From: Chrysaora quinquecirrha
Lineage: Eukaryota; Cnidaria; Scyphozoa; Semaeostomeae; Pelagiidae
NCBI GenBank assembly: GCA_014526335.1
Contig: JACTAT010000326.1
Span: forward strand, 57,721-121,720
DNA: 64,000 nt
Direction of reading: 5' to 3'
Shown one piece after another: positions 61,601 to 64,000 of this stretch. How positions within the stretch are numbered: the stretch's first letter is position 1; each line of letters begins with the position of its first letter. Both the position numbers and the translations under genes were made by a program. The notes beneath the pieces were generated by a model that worked only from the letters and a program-made list of their open reading frames with translations, did no database searches and had not been told where the DNA came from.

Positions 61601-63407
61601 GATCTTTCCTTGTAATTTTCACAGTATCGATTGGTAGAAGGTATGTAAGTCGTTAATTCGATTCCCATAAAGGACTCCCATGGTCTACCTCTCCACGAAA
61701 CAGTGAGGACAAACGTTCTCTGTAATTCTAGGCAAAAGGACAAAATCACGATGCGTGATCAAGTCAAGAAGCAAGCACCAGCGTTCGCATGCTTTACAAA
61801 CGCTTCGTTGTGTTTTATTGACCGTGTGCTAAGCACCGCACCAAATAAATTCATAAAAAGAGTGTTTTGCGTTCGGTACAGCACAATGTTGGAACAAACA
61901 AGCAAAAAATAAATATTGTACCAGTTGAAATTTTCTAATGTTTAATAAACGACGTTTCGAGCATGAACTCGTTATCACGGCAACCAATACTTTGTGAAGA
62001 AAGCAAGTGTTTGTTTTGTCAACTATTAAGCTTTTGCGTAACGATTTCTGAAAAATTCTGCTATGTGCAGACAACCTCTCCTTGTTCAAAACCCTATGTT
62101 TTACCGTACATCACCCATTTATTGAAAATAAACGATTCAATCTTTGCCTACCACTAAGAGAAAGCAGTTAATTGCATATTGAAATTACTTCACTCACCCT
62201 CACACCAGAAGCCGTTGCCCATATATAAACATCTCCAAGCAAAGCAGCCGAGATTAGATGTTCACCAGATGTTGAAAATGCTACAGCTCGTACAGAGCTT
62301 TCATGCCCTTTTAAAACCTAAAATTCGACAAAATAGGAAAATAATTCTTCTAGCCTATTGTTTCACTTTGGTCCTGTTTCAACATATTCCTCCAGGAAAT
62401 CCAATTGTAGGACTAGCAATACAGTATACCTTGCACATCTAATCTACAATTTCGCAACTTTTGGTGGCGAACGTCCGAAAATATATTCTACGACAGTGAT
62501 AAGGGGACACCGTGAAATTATTAAACTTCTGTCAATAAGCTATGTTGTAGCGAGTCCAGCGCTTTACAAAAAACCAAGGTTTTTGCATGAAAGATCTGAA
62601 TATCAAAACGTTTAACACATGCCTTCATGTGAGCGTTACAGAAAGGGTAACGTGAATCATAACGTGTTTAGCATGCACGCTTTAAAAGTAATGGCTACAT
62701 TGCATGAATATTCTCTGTTGAAATTAATCCTTTGATATCCAGCGAAAGTAACTAATGTATTTTCAAGGCGACACACTTTTCGATAGCAAAGAGATTTGTG
62801 CCTAATTGAATACCTCAATGGTGCCAATTCTATTCAAAAGAGATACTGGAATGGTAGAGTGGACATGTGGATGAACAAGGAGCGAGAGTCCAAAAAAGTA
62901 TTTAATCTTCCTCCGGACAATAACACCCCTGCTGCAAACCTTCCTCGCTTAATAATGAAAAATAGGTATGTTTTGAGTGTTGTATTTGATTTTCTTTTGT
63001 TCTTATTGACCTTCCTCCAGTCAATGATCGTGTTGTTAGCCCATTTTAATAGTAGAGATTTCTATAAGCTCTAACCCTCATTTTCGCCATTTATTTGGTC
63101 CAACATTCCACCCTCAGCAACCAAACGTAATAGCAAAAGCATCACATTCTGTAACACAAGAAGAGTCTTAAGCACGACGCAATGCTACTGCAATTTCCTT
63201 AACAAAAATCCTTGCACTCCCAGTAAATTTGGTTACACAATGAACTTATGGAACTTATCCCAATGACCTAAGTATAACATCACAACTGACCAACTTACCA
63301 TTTTCCTCTTGTTTGCTAAGATATCCCAGACTTTAATTAAGCAGTTCCAACCAGCTAACGCAACCAGCTGCCCATCTGGATGACAAGCTGCGCAGTTCAA
63401 CGGGCGT
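34497..63407 (-). CDS. TEP1: TEP1 C-terminal WD40 region, 19 exons (partial gene)
   Basis: Telomerase-associated protein 1, a large scaffold found in telomerase and vault ribonucleoproteins. The window holds its C-terminal WD40 propellers; the TROVE and NACHT parts would lie beyond 63407. Exons from 5' to 3': 63299-63407, 62198-62317, 61373-61471, 59535-59798, 59040-59191, 57894-57993, 57015-57122, 56138-56245, 55023-55148, 54652-54798, 51968-52093, 50588-50747, 48823-48908, 46209-46321, 39437-39598, 37276-37429, 36538-36771, 35458-35583, 34497-34619. All join with AG/GT borders and matching phases: one base completing a split codon plus 872 codons including TAA, with no internal stop. Identity rests on collinear matches that I recall from vertebrate TEP1: RRPLNCAA-HP, WSG-LG-P, CHRDWI, DGTLK-W and the final GLF-C-GPV segment. 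Other NACHT-WD40 proteins would not share these in order. Confidence 0.88.
35458..35583 (-). CDS. TEP1: TEP1 exon: penultimate WD blade
   Basis: AHEKSINGLKVSRSHLVTAS, then DTTVKVWELPNIEDERTSLK. Acceptor TCAG, donor GTATGT. Joins in phase 0 to the last exon. Confidence 0.9.
35863..36062. repeat. Dispersed intronic repeat, copy 1
   Basis: Shares the blocks GAACATTTTCGGGCATACTC, ATACCCAGATGCGGCTCGAA, ATGCACCAATCAGAAAG and GGGATACAGCGGGAA with 46335-46560, where they occur reverse complemented. Partial copies lie at 36850-36935 and 45985-46085. It is a short (~200-bp) mobile repeat of unknown class. Confidence 0.6.
36538..36771 (-). CDS. TEP1: TEP1 exon: linker plus blade
   Basis: Seventy-eight codons, phase 0 to 0. 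Acidic/polar linker LKQEESLSIHLTSENSGISD, then SAIICGTSDGYVQILYEKEK. Acceptor TTAG, donor GTAAGT. Confidence 0.85.
36850..36935. repeat. Dispersed intronic repeat, partial copy 2
   Basis: AGAAACATTTTCGAGCATAC, then AAAAGCTTTTTCGTCTGATA and GTATGAACGTCAGAAATAG: the first third of the repeat at 35863. Confidence 0.5.
37276..37429 (-). CDS. TEP1: TEP1 exon
   Basis: Begins with one base closing a Leu codon, then QGNNAWNLGLNLTSDGKKLL and ITMFNVTNKGRNMGKRGRQD. Acceptor TCAG, donor GTAAGT. The basic GKRGRQD patch is a possible nuclear-import or RNA-contact feature. Confidence 0.83.
37536..37586. repeat. Imperfect (GATA)n repeat
   Basis: Interrupted GATA/GGTA/GGCA units. Confidence 0.6.
37899..37979. 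repeat. ~27-bp tandem repeat, three copies
   Basis: Three units of AGGGCTTAGCAGNTTNGCAA plus ACTTG, located in a TEP1 intron. Confidence 0.7.
38130..38955. mobile_element. Old CACTTTCTATTTTATAAAG MITE, interrupted by a SINE-like insertion
   Basis: Flanking parts match the 33262-33662 MITE in order: GTTCCTAAAGTTCCTCATGT, CAGTACCAAAAGTTCCTAG, then ATTCTTAATC, TTCTACATGTAG and GTGGTTCTTTAAAAG at the right end. The inverted ends are diverged. A 469-bp insert (38235-38703) splits it. Confidence 0.6.
38235..38703 (-). mobile_element. SINE-like insertion with 12-bp target duplication and inner hairpin
   Basis: Bounded by the direct repeat AACTGCATATTT (38223-38234 and 38704-38715). On the - strand it contains GGTGGTCGTATGATTAGCAC and CCCCGGTTCGATTCTC about 30 bases apart, the spacing and sequence of RNA polymerase III A and B boxes in a tRNA-derived head. 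It also contains a perfect 48-bp inverted repeat (38495-38542 and 38605-38652) and outer inverted blocks (38318-38370 and 38655-38703), so part of the insert is duplicated in reverse. Confidence 0.6.
39131..39429. mobile_element. 299-bp MITE (CACGCAGTTTTTTTATAAG family) next to a TEP1 splice donor
   Basis: Ends CACGCAGTTTTTTTATAAGC and GCTTATAAAAAAACTGCGTG are near-perfect inverted repeats flanked by TA (39129-39130 and 39430-39431). The interior has repeated AAGCAAC words and no ORF. It shares the TA target and TTTTTTATAAG core with the 13346 and 33262 elements. The right flank TA forms bases +6/+7 of the TEP1 intron. Confidence 0.82.
39437..39598 (-). CDS. TEP1: TEP1 exon with MITE beside its donor
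   Basis: REIHGEMSKSPITAVEYQNN, then LACSDYSHIAVLYLKNGVP. Acceptor ACAG, donor GTAAGT at 39431-39436. A MITE ends at 39429, right after this donor. Confidence 0.85.
39837..39944 (+). pseudogene. LINE reverse-transcriptase protein C-terminal relic, left part
   Basis: Open for 36 codons ending NRTIKNVGARLWN. The G-A-x-LWN motif is typical of the C-terminal end of CR1/L2-type LINE ORF2 proteins. The frame is interrupted exactly inside LWN by the foldback element and resumes at 44932. The 5' part of the LINE is missing or too decayed before 39837 (in-frame TAA at 39834). Confidence 0.62.
39936..39944 (+). repeat. 9-bp target duplication, left copy
   Basis: CTTTGGAAC directly before the foldback element; the identical copy is at 44932-44940. 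Confidence 0.9.
39955..40700 (+). repeat. 25-bp minisatellite array of the left foldback arm
   Basis: About 30 tandem units of GGGACTCAGGTGGGACCYGG plus GACNY, with internal GGGAC sub-repeats. Units vary mainly at CCC/CCT and GCG/CCT positions and decay towards the inner end (from ~40540). Because 25 is not a multiple of 3 and the unit has no stop, all three forward frames are open; these are not genes. Confidence 0.92.
41701..42135 (+). CDS. Accessory ORF inside the foldback element (144 aa)
   Basis: Proline-rich N-terminus (NPPPQPDPPANGYV), then a compact domain with CYKCSGRF and later REWRISAEFAKVYYHFNRTC and PQLKPFLLPEHKQILRNCGI. The C-x2-C, H and C residues suggest a small zinc-binding fold. 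I recognise the pattern (W-R ... YYH-x4-C ... L-P-H-x2-L) only as a repeated transposon-associated domain in cnidarians and molluscs; its function is unknown. The frame is open upstream of the ATG back to a TAA near 41627, so the original protein was longer. Its last ~47 codons lie in the right inverted arm, so an antisense copy of them exists at 41333-41472. Confidence 0.6.
   Translation: MRVVDVPNQLHQPLVSGMQADSALNPPPQPDPPANGYVLALLRFCHKNVAVCYKCSGRFYQNGYPSPPNDMVVVSKTQRSYFDQKAREWRISAEFAKVYYHFNRTCIAHNNQMFSPQMIVVPPQLKPFLLPEHKQILRNCGIGI
42296..43669. mobile_element. Nested 1374-bp inverted-repeat element
   Basis: Inserted into the right arm of the foldback element, whose undisturbed left arm shows the empty site. 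Terminal inverted repeats of about 215-220 bp start GGGATGTTCTTTTAACTGGA. Next to each end lie repeated ACGACC words (CTCACGACC, ATACGACC, CTACGACC), probably transposase-binding sites. Target duplication AAGGATTTAT (42286-42295 and 43670-43679; 10-11 bp depending on where the end is placed). The interior has no recognised ORF, so it is non-autonomous. Confidence 0.85.
44190..44925 (-). repeat. 25-bp minisatellite array of the right foldback arm
   Basis: Reverse-complement counterpart of 39955-40700 with about 28 units. Unit order differs from the left array, so the arms are not kept identical in the array even though flanking arm sequence is nearly identical. Confidence 0.92.
44932..45388 (+). 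mobile_element. LINE 3' end: C-terminal codons, 3' UTR and (ATTGA)n tail
   Basis: Starts with the second copy of the 9-bp duplication, continues in the LINE frame as LWNKLPEPVKSISNHKAFSK and stops at TGA 45021-45023. About 340 bases of 3' UTR follow, then AATAAAATTGAATTGAATTG, a short-unit 3' tail as found in CR1/L2-like LINEs (45366-45388). Direction is opposite to TEP1. With 39837-39944 it forms one 5'-truncated LINE. Confidence 0.68.
45575..45915. repeat. Dispersed intronic repeat R2, copy 1
   Basis: Shares long blocks with 50140-50525 in the same orientation: AGTGCTTGCACTTGCACAG, ATCTGCCTTTCTA, CTTTCGCAGCGAAAAG, GTCTACTTTCAGTCATTTGC and AACAGAAAAAGCAGTTCTA. Moderate divergence, no ORF. 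Confidence 0.72.
46209..46321 (-). CDS. TEP1: TEP1 exon
   Basis: VGGKSVNCVCFTSNDKFVVG, then DDECTLTTMDINGTQLC plus two bases. Acceptor ATAG, donor GTTTGT. The following intron (39599-46208, 6.6 kb) hosts the LINE and foldback element. Confidence 0.84.
46335..46560. repeat. Dispersed intronic repeat, copy 3 (inverted relative to 35863)
   Basis: Contains CCCGCTGTATCCCGCTAG, TTTCTGATTGGTGCATTTCG, CGCATCTGGGTATAAATT and AAGTATGCCGAAAATGTTTC, the complement of the 35863 blocks in reverse order. A partial copy (45985-46085) lies just to the left. Confidence 0.6.
46605..46886. mobile_element. ~280-bp MITE with GGCCAAACGATC ends
   Basis: The left end CCTAGCCAAACGATCCAACA and the reverse complement of the right end (TCTGGCCAAACGATCAAACA) match over about 30 bases. 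Inner repeats of CCAACATT, AAGCAAA and CGTTTGG occur. No ORF. A similar word (CTGGCCAAACGAAGGCAACA) occurs at 60852. Confidence 0.62.
48088..48525 (-). other. Long ORF over a coding-frame minisatellite
   Basis: 145 codons on the TEP1 strand, containing four copies of SQEGRPQECGMQPPV-like units (19, 17, 19 residues apart) and a basic C-terminal part (RRPGSSASGRRPGF). Three other frames of the same repeats are also open, so openness is weak evidence. It lies in a TEP1 intron (46322-48822) and no matching splice phase is needed by the gene. It may be a relic exon of another gene or non-coding. Confidence 0.35.
48239..48455. repeat. Minisatellite with 57/51/57-bp units
   Basis: Four copies of CCACATTCTTGTGGCCGGCC plus TTCCTGCGAAC and a variable CTACAGGGGGCTGC; spacing 57, 51 and 57 bases, all multiples of three. 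Confidence 0.88.
48823..48908 (-). CDS. TEP1: TEP1 exon: DGKVVLWD
   Basis: Short exon chosen for phase: acceptor GAAG at 48909-48910 gives two bases that complete the codon left by the previous exon, then ADYDLFQPRDGKVVLWDLAT and HKQIGAFQ. A stronger-looking acceptor CCTAG before 48880 would break the frame. Donor GTATAT. The start is less certain than the end. Confidence 0.68.
50140..50525. repeat. Dispersed intronic repeat R2, copy 2
   Basis: See 45575. This copy is bracketed by a ~35-bp duplication of the exon 50588-50747 end and its donor (50092-50125 and 50563-50600), so it seems to have arrived together with a local duplication. Confidence 0.72.
50588..50747 (-). CDS. TEP1: TEP1 exon: WD blade
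   Basis: Acceptor TAAG, VESKEIPHTADVTCAKISPS, then STNDIVCQLPEPLMK plus one base. Donor GTAAAA. A second copy of the exon end and donor sits at about 50092-50125, further along the intron. Confidence 0.84.
51429..51762. mobile_element. 334-bp MITE of the GGCCCCGTTTACAC family
   Basis: Left end GACCCCGTTTACACTATACC; the right end reverse complemented begins GGCCCCGTTCACACC. Inner copies of GTGTTTACATTATGCC and TAGTGTAAATGGGTCTATCC give a subterminal palindromic structure, and TATCGGATA words recur. No ORF. Confidence 0.68.
51968..52093 (-). CDS. TEP1: TEP1 exon: canonical WD repeat
   Basis: Forty-two codons: LIQNLNGHTDAVANLAVSPN, then SCSFDKTVKCWDVQK. The most canonical GH-WD blade of the gene. 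Acceptor TTAG, donor GTGAGT. Confidence 0.9.
52190..53400. repeat. Degenerate ~450-550-bp tandem duplications in a TEP1 intron
   Basis: Three related blocks (about 52190, 52755 and 53105) share GTGAAATGG, GATTTCAGAAGTAGA, CAAGACCAGTCTATTTTGGT, GGCACCACCCAATCCAAACT and ACGATTATGAAATAG in order. Only the first contains the MITE at 52291. Confidence 0.65.
52291..52441. mobile_element. 151-bp MITE
   Basis: Inverted ends ACCCATTTGAGGCCACATGA and the reverse complement of ACCATGTGACCTGAAATGGG match over ~35 bases. Interior AGCTNCGAATTTGG, no ORF. Absent from the two sister blocks, so it inserted after the duplication. Confidence 0.68.
53400..54651 (-). repeat. 200-bp tandem array copying part of TEP1 exon 10
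   Basis: The word CATCATCACTTACTGTCAGT recurs at 53681, 53881, 54081, 54281, 54481 and 54681 (the last is the real exon): an exact 200-bp period. A diverged copy occurs at 53482. Each unit holds the last ~95 bases of the exon and about 105 bases of the following intron. The unit next to the real exon keeps the donor AAG/GTGAGT, while the more distant units have AAA/ATGAAT, which lacks GT. The middle units are nearly identical to each other. Confidence 0.9.
54652..54798 (-). CDS. TEP1: TEP1 exon 10 of the window: source of the 200-bp tandem array
   Basis: Forty-nine codons: KPEAGEWSFEDVTSLSKNQA, then VDALTVSDDGTLKKWKPFK. Acceptor GTAG, donor GTGAGT. The 3' half of this exon plus the start of the next intron is copied about six times downstream at 53400-54650, in the direction of transcription. 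Confidence 0.88.
55023..55148 (-). CDS. TEP1: TEP1 exon: WD blade
   Basis: Forty-two codons: CVASVAFDGSLRIWTHKGAE, then INAHDQRVNNICLWAPA. Acceptor ATAG, donor GTAAGT. The DGSL-x-IW ... G-E-x-T-x-I-x-AH order matches TEP1. Confidence 0.86.
55600..55910. repeat. Possible diverged inverted-repeat element
   Basis: CATGTCCCCATTGACGCC (55746-55763) is matched in reverse by GGTGTCGATGGGGACATG (55890-55907). Neighbouring GTTCATGTTTCCATAT/GACATGTTTCCATATC words recur. Ends are unclear. Confidence 0.35.
56138..56245 (-). CDS. TEP1: TEP1 exon: WD blade
   Basis: Thirty-six codons: VTGSNDFTLKLWDAKTGTEK, then FFGNTSAINAVAYK. Acceptor ACAG, donor GTAAAA. Confidence 0.87.
57015..57122 (-). CDS. TEP1: TEP1 exon: LVIWD ... 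CHRDWI
   Basis: Thirty-six codons, phase 0 to 0: SLVIWDIASLKPIHIL and CHRDWISTCAWSDIGDFV. The CHRDWI-x-x-C-x-W motif is a strong TEP1 marker. Acceptor GTAG, donor GTAATG. Confidence 0.88.
57894..57993 (-). CDS. TEP1: TEP1 exon: WD blade start
   Basis: Acceptor TCCAG, one base finishing a Ser codon, then MKPAATLQHHTGYVTCCDFS and TKLMTVSTDK. Donor AAG/GTAAAA, phase 0. Confidence 0.83.
58661..58842. repeat. Perfect 74-bp inverted repeat with 34-bp spacer
   Basis: 58661-58734 and 58769-58842 are exact reverse complements (starting TTGTAACTCAGCAACGAGTT). The spacer includes GTACAGAAGAACCTCCGTTA. A degenerate relative of arm and spacer follows at 58860-58985. The unit lies in a TEP1 intron and could be a short TIR element or a hairpin-forming duplication. 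Confidence 0.9.
59040..59191 (-). CDS. TEP1: TEP1 exon: WD blade with weak donor
   Basis: Reads LEAHSEAVRCVRASLAHFAT and CSDDYTIMLWNAVFLDEQS. Acceptor ACAG. The donor AAG/GTTTTT is weak, but it is the only one that keeps phase (exon ends with two bases) with the next exon, which starts with one base. Confidence 0.8.
59335..59475. repeat. Fragment related to the element at 63850
   Basis: Contains ACACTGGATCTAAACA on one side and AGAGCCGATCCAGTTGCTCT on the other, an imperfect inverted pair resembling the ACTGGATCGGCTCTGG stretch at 63871. Confidence 0.4.
59535..59798 (-). CDS. TEP1: TEP1 exon: two WD blades
   Basis: Eighty-eight codons, phase 0 to 0. Starts VWSGSLGQPNGTFSYP, then VAYVGYHDGSVHCFDYTTGN and LLTGSDDRTAK. 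The WSG-LG-P motif matches TEP1. Donor GTAAGC. Confidence 0.88.
61373..61471 (-). CDS. TEP1: TEP1 exon: half WD blade
   Basis: Thirty-three codons, phase 0 to 0: VGKFSSGSLALNHMKYTTSG and then GASTDSSVK. Acceptor CCAG, donor GTAATA. Joins directly to the VWSG start of the next exon to complete the blade. Confidence 0.82.
62198..62317 (-). CDS. TEP1: TEP1 exon: WD repeat
   Basis: Forty codons, phase 0 at both ends, acceptor TTTTAG and donor GTGAGT. Contains VLKGHESSVRAVAFSTSGEH and ends DVYIWATASGVR: a complete GH...W blade with IW in place of WD. Confidence 0.86.
63299..63407 (-). CDS. TEP1: TEP1 exon (first in window): WD repeat
   Basis: Acceptor TTAG, then one base completing a split codon, then RPLNCAACHPDGQLVALAGW and IKVWDILANKRKM. 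Donor GTAAGT. The RRPLNCAA-HP start is the best single TEP1 identifier in the window. Confidence 0.85.
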
Positions 63408-63849
63408 CTAACGGGCAAAATAAGAAAATAACTGTGAACGAAGTGAAAAAAATCTGTTTTTCTCCTACTGCAATGAGGCAGTAATGGGTTTTATATCAAC
63501 CAATGCATATTCTAAACCAACGCTAACGCCAACAACAACGCTAACAGTAAGAGAAAAAAGCTTTTATTGTTTTTGGAAATAAGGTAGATACCAGATTTTC
63601 ACAGTTTTCTGCAAGAAGGTTGGGGCTGTTTAACGGGAAGAGAATCCTTTCTTGGTTGTTTTTTGCTTCTTACAAGGAGTCTTTAACTAAAAAAAATGGG
63701 GCTTTCATTATAAGAATCAGTACCTTATGCCTGTTGTTGGTCCTATCAGACAGCACAGAAACACAGAATTAGAACTGTGAAGAAGACAGGGACCAATAGA
63801 TGCATAAAGTGCATGAAAGATACTGGTTATTTCCGCTACAAGTAATAAA

Positions 63850-64000
63850 GACCCGTTTATACGAGAGTAACTGGATCGGCTCTGGTCCAATCTGGAGCCA
63901 GTTTTTGGATTGAAAACGCTTTCCGTTTAAACGGGATCTCTTGGATCCGTACCTTTTCTGGCTCAATTGAGAGAAAGTTCAAGATCCGTTCATAAGCAGA
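63850..64000. repeat. Left end of a (G)ACCCGTTTATAC element, cut by the window edge
   Basis: Begins GACCCGTTTATACGAGAGTA followed by ACTGGATCGGCTCTGG and GTTTAAACGGGATCTCTTGG. This is the terminus style of the GGCCCCGTTTACAC family at 10175 and 51429. It lies in the TEP1 intron upstream of the first exon seen. Confidence 0.5.

Overview
This is a eukaryotic, AT-rich, intron- and transposon-dense window, most likely from an invertebrate animal. Several repeat-encoded proteins (a C-x2-C ribbon protein, a transposon-linked kinase, a Myb/SANT-like ORF, DIRS elements) look like multicopy families I associate with anthozoan cnidarians. That placement is an inference; no rRNA or mitochondrial marker is present to settle the species.

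Two host genes are supported. On the + strand, 112-294 is the last coding exon of a riboflavin transporter (SLC52 family), with a poly(A) signal near 508. On the - strand, 34497-63407 holds the 3' part of TEP1 (telomerase-associated protein 1, also a vault component). Nineteen exons splice in consistent phase into 871 uninterrupted codons of WD40 repeats followed by a stop codon. The N-terminal part of TEP1 lies beyond the right edge.

Between the two genes (about 0.6-34 kb) lies a graveyard of mobile elements. In order: small TIR elements; a zinc-ribbon ORF and a broken kinase joined to a Tc1/mariner relic (4.3-6.2 kb); a BEL/Pao relic (7.7-8.3 kb); a degenerate Myb-like/homeobox-like element family (10.2-13 kb); a pogo-type DDE transposon (13346-20841) split by a nearly complete DIRS-type tyrosine-recombinase retrotransposon; an old Ngaro/DIRS relic (22-24.4 kb); a Mutator-like transposase relic (25.5-26.1 kb); a Merlin/IS1016 transposase fragment (28.1-28.5 kb); a BEL-like gag piece (28.9-29.3 kb); and a Ty3/gypsy-like LTR, gag and protease (29.3-31.1 kb). 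An assembly gap occupies 31955-32709.

The TEP1 introns are themselves full of insertions. The most striking is a 5 kb foldback element (39945-44931) with 1.5 kb inverted arms, 25-bp minisatellite arrays at both ends, a small ORF and a 9-bp target duplication, as in Mutator-like elements. It sits in the 3' end of a LINE, and a second 1.37 kb inverted-repeat element sits in one of its arms. Other intronic features are a MITE only 7 bp from a splice donor, a SINE-like insertion with a 12-bp duplication, a perfect 74-bp inverted repeat, and an exact 200-bp tandem array that copies part of TEP1 exon 10 (numbered from the window's first TEP1 exon).
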